Source of the DNA: CAG-238 sp963601575
GTDB taxonomy: Bacteria; Bacillota; Clostridia; Peptostreptococcales; Anaerovoracaceae
NCBI GenBank assembly: GCA_963601575.1
Contig: CAVCFO010000022.1
Coordinates: 1-28,603 of the forward strand
Length of the DNA: 28,603 bases
Reading direction: 5' to 3'
The position numbers were made by a program, and so were the translations under genes. Below the pieces are notes generated by a model. That model made no database searches and was not told the origin of the DNA. It was given only the letters and a program-made list of their open reading frames with translations. Positions 7,042 through 14,351 of this stretch are shown in pieces (position 1 is the stretch's first letter; every line of letters starts with the position of its first letter).

Positions 7042-7071
7042 CTTGGCAAGGCAGCTCATCTGCCTTGCAAG
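7042..7071 (-). terminator. Strong hairpin after metY (no U-tract)
   Basis: GCAAGGCAG (7046-7054), loop CTCAT, CTGCCTTGC (7060-7068) pair perfectly, and CTTG/CAAG extend the stem past a single bulged base. It begins a few bases after the metY stop. No run of T follows on either strand, so it is an atypical terminator or an mRNA 3' end stabiliser. Confidence 0.5.
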
Positions 7072-7074
7072 AGG

Positions 7075-8379
7075 CTATTTGATCGCCTCGAATGCGGTGC
7101 CCAGGGCCGCAATCAGGTCGTCCGCGTCTTCGATGCCGATGGAAAGACGAATTGTGGTTTCTTTGATTCCCTGCTCCGCCAGTTCCTCTGCTGTGAGCTG
7201 GGCGTGGGTCGTGCTTGCCGGGTGAATTACCAGCGACTTTACATCTGCAACGTTGGCAAGGAGCGAGAATATCGGAAGATTGTCGATGAATTTTTGTGCG
7301 TCGTCTGCACTCCCCTTGATATCAAATGTGAATATGGAGCCTGCGCCATCCGGAAAGTATCTCTCGTAGAGGGCATGGCTCGGATCCTCCGGAAGCGATG
7401 GATGATGAACTGCCTCAACCTGGGGATGATTATTCAAATATTCTACTATCTTGAGAGCATTCGCCACATGCTGCTTTACCCTGAGAGAAAGGGTTTCCAG
7501 TCCCTGCAGGAAGATAAAAGCATGGAACGGCGAAAGGGTAGCGCCGGTATCCCTCAGAAGAATCGCTCTTATATATGTAACAAAAGCTGCCGGGCCTGCC
7601 GCCTCCGCAAAAGAAACGCCGTGGTAGCTCGGATTCGGATCTGAAATCCAAGGATATTTTCCGGATGCCTTCCAGTCAAATGTTCCGCCGTCCACGATCA
7701 CGCCGCCGATAGCAGTTCCGTGGCCGCCGATGAATTTGGTTGCGGAATGTACCACGATATCCGCGCCATGCTCGATAGGGCGAAATAGATATGGTGTTGC
7801 AAATGTTGAGTCAACCACCAGCGGAATGCCGTGCTTATGGGCGATATCTGCTACCGCCTCGATGTCTATGATATTGGAATTCGGGTTGCCGAGGGTTTCG
7901 ATATAGATTGCTTTCGTATTTTCCTGAATCGCAGCCTCGAACGCCCCCTCTTCTTCCGGATCAACGAAGGTTGCCGTGATGCCGGACGACAGCGGAAGCG
8001 TGTGAGCCAAAAGGTTATATGTTCCGCCGTAGATTGTCTTGGAAGCTACGATATGTTCGCCGCTTGCGGCAAGCGCTCCTATCGTATAGTTGATCGCTGC
8101 CGCGCCTGATGCTGTCGCCAAAGCTGCTGAGCCGCCCTCGAGCGATGCGATTCTCTGCTCAAAAATATCCTGGGTCGGGTTCGTGAGCCTCCCGTAGATA
8201 TTGCCTGAATCCTTTAGGCTGAAACGGTCTGCCGCATGCTGCGCGTTATGAAATACGTATGAGGTGCTTGCGTAGATAGGAACCGCCCTCGCGTCAGTCG
8301 CAGGATCTGCCTGTTCCTGTCCGATATGCAATTGTTTTGTCTCAAAACTCCAGTTTCTTGAATCTTTTATATCTGTCAT
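7075..8379 (-). CDS. metY: O-acetylhomoserine sulfhydrylase (O-acetylhomoserine aminocarboxypropyltransferase)
   Basis: A 434-residue PLP enzyme of the Cys/Met metabolism family, normal in length. It converts O-acetyl-L-homoserine and sulfide to L-homocysteine (or makes methionine from methanethiol) in the cytoplasm. Family landmarks are the N-terminal ETKQLHIGQ with YASTSYVF, YGRLTNPT (62-69), the ASGAAA segment near 90, the VVDSTFATPYLFRP segment (188-201), and the PLP lysine in HSATKFIGGHGT (K215). The MetY-type length and N-terminus separate it from shorter cystathionine gamma-synthases. AGGAGG precedes the ATG. It lies 94 bases downstream of metA on the same strand, with no terminator between them, so the two probably form an operon in which MetA supplies its substrate. 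Confidence 0.93.
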   Translation of the reverse strand: MTDIKDSRNWSFETKQLHIGQEQADPATDARAVPIYASTSYVFHNAQHAADRFSLKDSGNIYGRLTNPTQDIFEQRIASLEGGSAALATASGAAAINYTIGALAASGEHIVASKTIYGGTYNLLAHTLPLSSGITATFVDPEEEGAFEAAIQENTKAIYIETLGNPNSNIIDIEAVADIAHKHGIPLVVDSTFATPYLFRPIEHGADIVVHSATKFIGGHGTAIGGVIVDGGTFDWKASGKYPWISDPNPSYHGVSFAEAAGPAAFVTYIRAILLRDTGATLSPFHAFIFLQGLETLSLRVKQHVANALKIVEYLNNHPQVEAVHHPSLPEDPSHALYERYFPDGAGSIFTFDIKGSADDAQKFIDNLPIFSLLANVADVKSLVIHPASTTHAQLTAEELAEQGIKETTIRLSIGIEDADDLIAALGTAFEAIK

Positions 8380-8473
8380 TTGATTTCCTCCTATTATATT
8401 ATATATTTCGTTTATATATTCGTTTTGTTTGTCATCTATTCCCTATTTTATCAATATCTTTTATTCAAAATAT

Positions 8474-9394
8474 TCAAATCTTGTCCTTATATAAATCGTA
8501 AGGCGTAATCTGGTAAACATAGTAGTTAAGCCAGTTAGAGAAGAGCAGGTTTGCGCAGCTTCTCCATGTTGCCCTCGGCGCCTTGTTAGGGTCGTCATCC
8601 GGGAAATAGTTTTCCGGAATGCAGGTGCTCGGATCTTTTTTTATGTCCCTGAAATATTCCTTGGAAAGGGTACCTGGATCGTATTCTGAATGTCCCGTCA
8701 CGAAAATCCGGCTGTTTTCCTTATCGAGAATTAAAAAAGCCCCCGCCTTGTCCGACTGCGCCATAATCTTCAGCTCGGGATGCTTTAGGATATCTTCTGT
8801 CTTAACCCCCGTATGTCTTGAATGAGGCACATAGAAAACATCGTCAAAGCCTCTTATTATTTCCTCGTCATCCGAAAGCAGCTCGTGGCGGAAGACTCCC
8901 GAAAGCTTCTTGTCAAAATCATATTTCTCGATTCCATAATGATAGTAAAGCCCAGCCTGCGCCGCCCAGCAGATAAACATCGCCGAGGTCACGTGGGTTT
9001 TGCTCCACTCCATGATGTCCGTAATTTCGTCCCAGTAGTCGACGTCCTCAAACTCCAATTTTTCAACCGGAGCGCCGGTAATGATCATTCCGTCGAAATA
9101 GTCGTGCTTTATCTCCGAGTAAGACTTATAGAACTTTTGCAAATAATCATCCGTGGAATTCTTGTACTCGTGGGAATCCATGCGTATAAATGTAATCTCC
9201 ACCTGTAGCGGTGAGTTGGAAAGCAGTCTCAGAAGCTGAAGCTCTGCATGCTCCTTTTCCGGCATAATATTGACAACAGCGATTTTTAGCTGTCTGATAT
9301 CCTGACTTTGGGCCCGGTCTTCTGCCATGACGAAGATGTTCTCCTCGTTCAGCTTCTGCACCACAGGCATCTGTTCGTTAATTCTGATTGGCAT
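8474..9394 (-). CDS. metA: Homoserine O-acetyltransferase (MetA family)
   Basis: A 306-residue MetA-family acyltransferase. It activates homoserine for methionine synthesis. The catalytic Cys142 (FICWAAQAG) and the His235/Glu237 pair (VTGHSEYD) are present at the family's standard positions. Position 111, in ITGAPVE, is Glu. Family studies associate Glu111 with acetyl-CoA use and Gly111 with succinyl-CoA, so the product is most likely O-acetylhomoserine. The downstream metY, which uses that substrate, agrees. The ribosome site AAAGGAG precedes the ATG, and a near-consensus promoter (9419-9447) gives a leader of only about 20 bases. There is therefore no room for a SAM or T-box riboswitch, and regulation is probably by protein factors. 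Confidence 0.93.
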   Translation of the reverse strand: MPIRINEQMPVVQKLNEENIFVMAEDRAQSQDIRQLKIAVVNIMPEKEHAELQLLRLLSNSPLQVEITFIRMDSHEYKNSTDDYLQKFYKSYSEIKHDYFDGMIITGAPVEKLEFEDVDYWDEITDIMEWSKTHVTSAMFICWAAQAGLYYHYGIEKYDFDKKLSGVFRHELLSDDEEIIRGFDDVFYVPHSRHTGVKTEDILKHPELKIMAQSDKAGAFLILDKENSRIFVTGHSEYDPGTLSKEYFRDIKKDPSTCIPENYFPDDDPNKAPRATWRSCANLLFSNWLNYYVYQITPYDLYKDKI

Positions 9395-9418
9395 TTTGTC
9401 TCCTTTCTAGTCTCAATT

Positions 9419-9447
9419 ATTATATCTTTATTTTTGTGAGTTGCCAA
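9419..9447 (-). promoter_or_regulatory. Near-consensus promoter of metA-metY
   Basis: On the minus strand TTGGCA (9442-9447), a 17-base spacer and TATAAT (9419-9424). The predicted start near 9412 leaves a very short leader before the metA ATG at 9394. Confidence 0.75.
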
Positions 9448-9517
9448 TAGTTTTTCGCAATATTTCACGCTATTTTCATTCTTTTTTTGTTCGTTTCAAC
9501 AAAAAATACGCCGCTGC

Positions 9518-9576
9518 ATTTTGCCCCTGATGCAAAATATCGATGCGCCTTTTGCGTCCAAAGCCTTGCAAAAGCG
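9518..9576. promoter_or_regulatory. Two dyads of TTTTGC/GCAAAA half-sites, putative operators
   Basis: ATTTTGC (9518-9524) mirrors GCAAAAT (9532-9538). CGCCTTTTGC (9546-9555) mirrors GCAAAAGCG (9568-9576). The second dyad overlaps the -35 box of the promoter for the small gene at 9627. Two spaced dyads next to a promoter fit a dimeric regulator; no known regulator motif was recognised. Confidence 0.4.
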
Positions 9577-9594
9577 ACTTTTTCGTGATAAAAT
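9566..9594 (+). promoter_or_regulatory. Promoter of the 62-residue membrane protein gene
   Basis: TTGCAA (9566-9571), a 17-base spacer and TAAAAT (9589-9594), followed about 20 bases later by the ribosome site GGGAGG and the ATG at 9627. Confidence 0.65.
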
Positions 9595-9626
9595 ACACAT
9601 AATAACGAGGTTAGGGAGGTTCACAA

Positions 9627-9815
9627 ATGATAACAGGAAAAAAGGACAAGGGAACAGTTGACGTTACGGTAACGGTAGATGTTTCGAAAATCGTCAGAAA
9701 TGCCGCAGTTGCCGGAGTTCTGATCGTAGGTATCATTTTCGGCTGCAGCACCTACAAGAAGCTTCTGGACTGGGAAGACTGCGACTGCGACTGTTGCTAC
9801 CCGGACGAAGAATAG
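9627..9815 (+). CDS. Small single-pass membrane protein with Cys/Asp-rich tail
   Basis: A 62-residue protein I do not recognise. Residues 1-26 are polar and rich in Val, Thr and Lys. Residues about 27-41 (AVAGVLIVGIIFGCS) form one membrane segment. The tail reads KKLLDWEDCDCDCCYPDEE, with four Cys among many acidic residues, suggesting metal binding or redox chemistry. The FGC sequence is not a proper lipobox and lies too far from the N-terminus. It is very likely a real gene: near-consensus promoter, GGGAGG ribosome site 7 bases before ATG, and a terminator 50 bases after the stop. It is also one of only two plus-strand genes in the window. Possible operators flank its promoter. Function and membrane orientation are unknown. 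Confidence 0.75.
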   Translation: MITGKKDKGTVDVTVTVDVSKIVRNAAVAGVLIVGIIFGCSTYKKLLDWEDCDCDCCYPDEE

Positions 9816-9863
9816 GTGCCGGCATCTTAAAAGCACTTGCAAATCACATATGCATTGCATAGC

Positions 9864-9894
9864 AAAACCCCAGGGGGCGATCCCCCGGGGTTTT
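9864..9894. terminator. Bidirectional intrinsic terminator
   Basis: AAAACCCC-A-GGGGG, loop CGAT, then CCCCC-GGGGTTTT pair with only one bulged A. T4 follows on the plus strand and T4 on the minus strand. It ends both the small plus-strand gene (stop 9815) and the leftward operon finishing at 9941. Confidence 0.9.
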
Positions 9895-9940
9895 CGATTG
9901 CGATCTTTGCTTTTGCCAATGTGTGAGTGATTATCTCCTG

Positions 9941-11617
9941 CTAGTTTTGCTCTGTGAGAGGTCGCATGTCTCTATCCTCTGCAAGCACCGATGCCCCGAG
10001 GTTTAGCGATGCCTTCTCAAGCTCCTGGACGATATTATTTATCTGCGCGAGCTTATCCGGCGAGATTTGGCCTGTTACGGCATTTTCTGCGCCGGCGATA
10101 ACGGTTTCGATTTCGCCTCTTATGGATGCGAGCTTATCCTTTAGTTTTTCGACATCCTCCTGGCCCAGTGCCTCGCGGATAACATCTTCTCTTGTGAGTA
10201 TTTCGCCTGTTTCGAGCTCATATTCTGTATTTCCGTTTACGACGATCGGATCGTAACCGAAGACTTCCTTTGCCTTCGATGCGAAGTCAAGCTTTGACTG
10301 AGTCTCGCCATGTACGAGGAAGATATGCTTCGGTTCCTTCCGGAAACCGCCCAGCCAGTCGAGCAGGCCCTTCTGGTCTGCGTGTCCCGAGAAGCCTTCG
10401 AGATTGTAAATTTCTGCGCCGACCATGATCGGCTCACCGAAGAGTTTGACTTCCTTGGCTCCCTCAACAAGGAGCCTTCCCAGCGTTCCTTCTGCTTGGT
10501 AGCCTACGAATACGATGCTGTTTCTGCTGTCCCAGAGGTTGTGCTTGAGATGATGACGGATTCTTCCCGCCTCGCACATGCCGCTTGCGGAAATTATGAT
10601 CTTCGGGCTCTTGTCTTCGTTTAGCATCTGAGAATCTGCGGTATTTCTTGTGAATTTGAGGTTCGGAAAGTCCAGCGGATGGTCGCCGCTTAGGATATAT
10701 GACTTTGTCTCCTCGTCGAATACCTGTGCATTCTTCTTGAAGACCTCCGTTGCCGTGGTCGCCATCGGGCTATCGATATAGACATTGACCTTGCCGAGGA
10801 CATCTGCATATTCGGGATGATGCTCATAGAACATATTGAACTGATAGATCAGCTCCTGGGTTCTTCCTACCGCAAAGGACGGGATTATAACGCTTCCGCC
10901 GCGTTTTATTGTCTTCAGTGTGATATTTATGAGCTTATCGATGCTCGTGGCATTTTGCGGATGGAGTCTGTTTCCGTAGGTGGTCTCCATGATGACAAAA
11001 TCGGCTTTTTTGATCTTGACAGGATCGCGCAGAATCGGCCTGTTTGGAACTCCAAGGTCTCCCGAAAATACGAGCTTGGATGTAGCCTCGCCCTCTGTTA
11101 TCCAAAGCTCTGTTATCGCAGAGCCGAGGATATGCCCCGCATCGTTAAATACTATCTTCATGTCAGGATTTAGCTCCACCAGCTGATCGTAGAGTATCGG
11201 CTTTACAAGGCCCAGTGCGGCCTCGGAGTCGCGAATCGTATATAGAGGCTCAACAGGCGGCTTGCCCGTTCTGAGATTTTTCCTGCTTTGCCACTCTGCA
11301 TCCTTTTCGTGGATGTAGGCGCTGTCCTTTAGCATAACATCAAGGAGATCTGCCGTAGCATCAGTGCAATAGATCAGGCCCCTAAACCCGCGCTTTACAA
11401 GGAGCGGGAGCCTTCCGCAGTGGTCGATATGCGCATGGCTTAGGATTACGCACTCTATATCGCCGGGGTCGAATGGAAATGCCTCCTCGTTCATCCTGTC
11501 CATTTCCTTGCCGCCCTGAAACTGCCCGCAGTCCAGGAGAATTTTGTGATTTTCCGTTGAAATCAAATGGCACGAACCGGTTACGCCGGTGGACGCGCCG
11601 CAGAACTTTACCTTCAT
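9941..11617 (-). CDS. Metallo-beta-lactamase/beta-CASP RNase-like protein (Ysh1/CPSF-type)
   Basis: A 558-residue protein of the beta-CASP metallo-beta-lactamase group, which processes or degrades RNA. The zinc signature HAHIDHCG is at 61-68 (H61, H63, D65, H66), and GHILGS supplies the next ligand region. The beta-CASP motifs are visible as METTYGNRLH, IISASGMCEAGRIRHHL and HIFLVHGE, with GFSGHADQKGLLDWL between the last two. About 80 extra residues after the core are helical and acidic, possibly a dimerisation or substrate-recruiting tail. The start overlaps the PHP gene stop (ATGA), and its ribosome site lies inside that gene's last codons, so the two are translationally coupled. The gene is last in the operon, before the terminator at 9864. 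It could be an endo- or exonuclease; the specificity is not readable. Confidence 0.88.
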   Translation of the reverse strand: MKVKFCGASTGVTGSCHLISTENHKILLDCGQFQGGKEMDRMNEEAFPFDPGDIECVILSHAHIDHCGRLPLLVKRGFRGLIYCTDATADLLDVMLKDSAYIHEKDAEWQSRKNLRTGKPPVEPLYTIRDSEAALGLVKPILYDQLVELNPDMKIVFNDAGHILGSAITELWITEGEATSKLVFSGDLGVPNRPILRDPVKIKKADFVIMETTYGNRLHPQNATSIDKLINITLKTIKRGGSVIIPSFAVGRTQELIYQFNMFYEHHPEYADVLGKVNVYIDSPMATTATEVFKKNAQVFDEETKSYILSGDHPLDFPNLKFTRNTADSQMLNEDKSPKIIISASGMCEAGRIRHHLKHNLWDSRNSIVFVGYQAEGTLGRLLVEGAKEVKLFGEPIMVGAEIYNLEGFSGHADQKGLLDWLGGFRKEPKHIFLVHGETQSKLDFASKAKEVFGYDPIVVNGNTEYELETGEILTREDVIREALGQEDVEKLKDKLASIRGEIETVIAGAENAVTGQISPDKLAQINNIVQELEKASLNLGASVLAEDRDMRPLTEQN

Positions 11618-12450
11618 TTTGTATCCTCCTCCCCGTGGAAATCCGATCCTTCGGTAATATGCAGGTGGTATTTTGAGGCGAGCTTGAATAGCTTCCAGCG
11701 TTCCTCCTCGCTATGAGATGGATGATAGCATTCGACGCCCTTTAGCCCTGCCTTTTTCAGGCCGGCGATCAGGCTCTCCATGTTTGCCCAGAAGATGCCT
11801 GATCCCCGCTCTCCCATTCCGCGGATTTTCGCAGGATGGGCAATTACTGCCATTCCGCCTGCGTTTGAAATGAGATTTATCGCATCGATAGAATAGATTT
11901 TTTTCTTATGTAATGATTTTATCTCCGGTGATTCGAGGAGCTTGCCTGGCTCGAAGGCTTCTGCAAAGTCCTTTATGTATCCCTTTGCAACCATCTGTCT
12001 GGCGATATTGGGCTTTCCGACATAGCCTCCTGCGCTTCTTGACTCAAGCTCCTTCATGTCAATATCGTATCCCATTTCGTGCAGCTTTTCCCCAAGCAAT
12101 GCATTGCGCTCTTTGCGATATTCCTTGAACTCTTCGAGCGTCGAGCGCAGAGTCTCATCCTCTGGGTCGAAATCATATCCCAGCATGTGGATGCCGATTT
12201 TGATCGTCTCAGGGCCGTTTTCGCCCTCTCCCGCGAACTCGTGCTGCGTTGAGATTTCAACACCTGGGACAAATTTTATTTTTAGAGCCTCAGCGGCAAT
12301 CGAGGCCTCCTTCAGACCGCCGATACCGTCGTGGTCGGTTATCGAAATGATGTCGTATTCGGCGTCTTTGTACTTCCGCACCAGCTCTACGGGAGTCATG
12401 GTCCCGTCGGAATAGCACGAATGAATGTGATAATCAACTACATAGCTCAT
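11614..12450 (-). CDS. PHP-domain phosphoesterase (TrpH/RNase AM-like, 3',5'-nucleoside bisphosphate phosphatase-like)
   Basis: A 278-residue metal-dependent phosphoesterase of the PHP superfamily. Metal-ligand motifs appear in order: YHIHSCYSDG (H8, H10), ITDHDGIGG (about 37-45), a GVEIS segment, IAHPAKI, GVECYHPSH, and GSDFHGE near the C-terminus. The length and motif order match the stand-alone TrpH/YciV group, which hydrolyses 3',5'-nucleoside bisphosphates and trims RNA 5' ends. The assignment within the superfamily is by resemblance only. AAGGAGAGG precedes the ATG. The stop overlaps the start of the beta-CASP nuclease gene by four bases, so a shared role in RNA turnover is plausible. 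PHP proteins of this length can also be histidinol phosphatases, but no histidine genes are nearby. Confidence 0.82.
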   Translation of the reverse strand: MSYVVDYHIHSCYSDGTMTPVELVRKYKDAEYDIISITDHDGIGGLKEASIAAEALKIKFVPGVEISTQHEFAGEGENGPETIKIGIHMLGYDFDPEDETLRSTLEEFKEYRKERNALLGEKLHEMGYDIDMKELESRSAGGYVGKPNIARQMVAKGYIKDFAEAFEPGKLLESPEIKSLHKKKIYSIDAINLISNAGGMAVIAHPAKIRGMGERGSGIFWANMESLIAGLKKAGLKGVECYHPSHSEEERWKLFKLASKYHLHITEGSDFHGEEDTK

Positions 12451-12463
12451 TTTTTCCTCTCCT

Positions 12464-13126
12464 TCAGTAGAATATTCTCGGCGGTTTCGTTAGCCGATAG
12501 TTAATATATATCGCAAGCCCGAAGATGACCAGCGACATTATTATCAGAAAAATCGCCGCGGTGGACATAAATTCGTGTCCGAGTACCATCAGCAATTTTG
12601 AGTCTTCTGCAAGCTCTGTCATCTTCGCCATTTCGCAAAGCCAAAGCCTGCCCTTGTTTGTGAGCAGCACCACCGTTTCGCAAACGGTAATCAGCCCACC
12701 GCAAACTGCAGCCACTCGAAAACTGTTTCGAAGCAGCTTCTTGCATCCTGATTTTATCATATGCCAATAGATCCCCACTGTTATAATTAGGCTTATGGTG
12801 CAAAGCAGGGCGCTTATATCAATCCATTTTTTGACCCGCAGCATATTATAGCTGTCATCCTCGTCAAATATCCCTTGCAAATCGTATCCGGTATCCTCAT
12901 AAATCTGAAACTCGCTCGGCCGCCATGAATTGAAGAAATGCGCAATATCATTTGCAAAATCGCTGCTTGTGATATCTACATACAGCTTCGAAACCGCGGC
13001 GGAATCGTTGAAATAGAAGGAATATACCTCGGATGTCCTGACTACCGCATTCTGTGACAGCGTAAGTAGAAATACAGTTATTGTAACAGTTACCAGTATA
13101 GAAAGCAGGATACTTCCTTTTCTCAT
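12464..13126 (-). CDS. Integral membrane protein with DUF1461-like topology
   Basis: A 220-residue membrane protein. There is one N-terminal membrane segment (about 5-24), a soluble region of about 80 residues predicted outside the cell, and then three membrane segments (about 96-117, 126-148 and 186-209). This layout resembles the TIGR01906/DUF1461 family, but I see no diagnostic motif, so the family call is tentative. The start MRKGSILL is chosen because AAAGGGGAAG lies just upstream (13133-13143); an earlier ATG at 13159 falls inside the PduL terminator. The gene is 13 bases before the PHP gene and probably co-transcribed with it. Function is unknown. Confidence 0.7.
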   Translation of the reverse strand: MRKGSILLSILVTVTITVFLLTLSQNAVVRTSEVYSFYFNDSAAVSKLYVDITSSDFANDIAHFFNSWRPSEFQIYEDTGYDLQGIFDEDDSYNMLRVKKWIDISALLCTISLIITVGIYWHMIKSGCKKLLRNSFRVAAVCGGLITVCETVVLLTNKGRLWLCEMAKMTELAEDSKLLMVLGHEFMSTAAIFLIIMSLVIFGLAIYINYRLTKPPRIFY

Positions 13127-13144
13127 CAATACTTCCCCTTTGTT

Positions 13145-13187
13145 AAAAATCGGGGGCAAGTGCCGCCATGCAGGCGGCCTTTACCCC
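13145..13187 (-). terminator. Terminator/attenuator between pduL and the membrane protein gene
   Basis: On the minus strand, GGGG (13184-13187) pairs with CCCC near 13152-13156. An inner GCCGCC/GGCGGC helix with a 5-base loop (13062-type spacing, at 13162-13167 and 13173-13178) lies within it, followed by GATTTTT. The U-tract ends only about two bases before the ribosome site of the next gene. Downstream genes must therefore rely on readthrough or a promoter inside this unit. Confidence 0.7.
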
Positions 13188-13198
13188 ACGCGAAAAAA

Positions 13199-13771
13199 CT
13201 ATTTGATGATCGTGCAAACCGTATCAGAACCGCAGCCTGCTGCATTTCCTTCGTCAGTGTCAAGATGCACTTCTCTTTCGTGCTTTGCGCCTGCTCTTAC
13301 GAGAACGTTCTCGAAGATGAGGCCTCTTTCGCCTTCGATCTTGATGCTTACAAATTCGCCGTCCTTGACTCCCGCTTCTGCGGCCTGAGCGTCATTGAGG
13401 TGAACGTGTCTGAGCGCAACGATTACGCCGTGGTCGATTTCGATTTCGCCGCACGGTCCGATGATCTTGCAGCCCGGAGTTCCTTCAAGTTTGCCGGATT
13501 CTCTTACCGGAGCCTTGATACCGATTGTTCTTGCGTCTGTCATTGCAAGTTCAACCTGAGTTTCTGCTCTTGCAGGTCCAAGAACTCTGATGCCCCTCAG
13601 AGTGTTCTTCGGTCCTACGATGTCAACCTTTTCTTCACATGCGAACTGACCCGGCTGAACCAGCGGTTTGGTCGGCGTGAGCTCGTGTCCCTTGCCGAAC
13701 AAAATCTCAATGTGCTCCTTGCTCAGGTGCAGGTGTTTGTTTGATAATCCGATTTTTACTTCGTATGCCAT
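13199..13771 (-). CDS. pduL: Phosphate propanoyltransferase (PduL-type phosphotransacylase)
   Basis: A 190-residue enzyme that exchanges CoA and phosphate on short acyl groups (acetyl or propionyl), linking acyl-CoA to acyl-phosphate and hence ATP. The family's zinc-binding signatures are present: SNKHLHLS at 10-17, ALRHVHLN, and VHLDTDEGNAAG near the end. The duplicated PduL barrel fills the whole chain. There is no N-terminal encapsulation extension and no microcompartment shell gene in the window, so it is probably a free cytosolic enzyme used in acetate or propionate formation in place of Pta. AAAGGAG precedes the ATG. It is the last gene of the tig-clp-lon string before a terminator. Confidence 0.9.
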   Translation of the reverse strand: MAYEVKIGLSNKHLHLSKEHIEILFGKGHELTPTKPLVQPGQFACEEKVDIVGPKNTLRGIRVLGPARAETQVELAMTDARTIGIKAPVRESGKLEGTPGCKIIGPCGEIEIDHGVIVALRHVHLNDAQAAEAGVKDGEFVSIKIEGERGLIFENVLVRAGAKHEREVHLDTDEGNAAGCGSDTVCTIIK

Positions 13772-13823
13772 CTTATATATCTCCTTTTCAATTAAAAAAT
13801 ATTAAACTGATTCTGGATGCCGC

Positions 13824-14351
13824 CTAGCCTTCGAGATAGCTTATGTACGGCAAATTTCTGTATTTCTGATCGTAGTCGAGGCCGTAGCCTACTACGAAGA
13901 GATTTTCTATCGAAAAACCGACATAGTCCGCTTTCAGGTCAACCAGCCTTCTGGAAGGCTTGTCAAGAAGCGTGCAGATTTTGATGCTCTTCGGGTTTCT
14001 GTCGGCGAGGTGAGCCTTTAGGTGCTTCAGCGTCGTTCCGGTATCCACGATATCCTCGATTATGATGACATTCTTTCCATAAATGTCGCCGTCAAGGTCT
14101 TTTCTGATTTTGACAACACCGGAAGATGTTGTGCCAGAGCCGTAGCTTGATGCCGCAATAAAGTCGATTTCGGCGTCGATTTTGATATTTTTCATCAATT
14201 CCGCCATCCACATAACGGCACCCTTTAGGGTTCCTACAAGATAAACCTGCTCTCCCTCATAGTCGCGGCTGATCTGCTGGCCGATTTGGCGGGCTCTTTG
14301 CGAGATTTCTTCACCCGAGAGTAAAATCTTTCCTACTTGGTTATTTTCCAT
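13824..14351 (-). CDS. hpt: Hypoxanthine phosphoribosyltransferase
   Basis: A 175-residue purine-salvage enzyme that makes IMP (and usually GMP) from the base and PRPP in the cytoplasm. The PRPP-binding motif VIIIEDIVDTGTTL is clear, with acidic EDIVD before TGTT. GTLKGAVMWMAEL gives the PPi loop, and the LLDKPSRR and YVGFSI segments are typical of bacterial Hpt. The start MENNQVGK is chosen over an ATG 33 bases earlier because it has AAGGA upstream and overlaps the preceding DUF1232 gene by only 11 bases. In many Bacillota hpt sits beside tilS and ftsH; here it is in the lon-ysxC operon. Confidence 0.92.
   Translation of the reverse strand: MENNQVGKILLSGEEISQRARQIGQQISRDYEGEQVYLVGTLKGAVMWMAELMKNIKIDAEIDFIAASSYGSGTTSSGVVKIRKDLDGDIYGKNVIIIEDIVDTGTTLKHLKAHLADRNPKSIKICTLLDKPSRRLVDLKADYVGFSIENLFVVGYGLDYDQKYRNLPYISYLEG

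Noticed and set aside
9395..9626. SAM or T-box riboswitch ahead of metA
   Set aside because: The near-consensus promoter leaves only about 20 transcribed bases before the ATG, and no S-box or T-box signature is visible.
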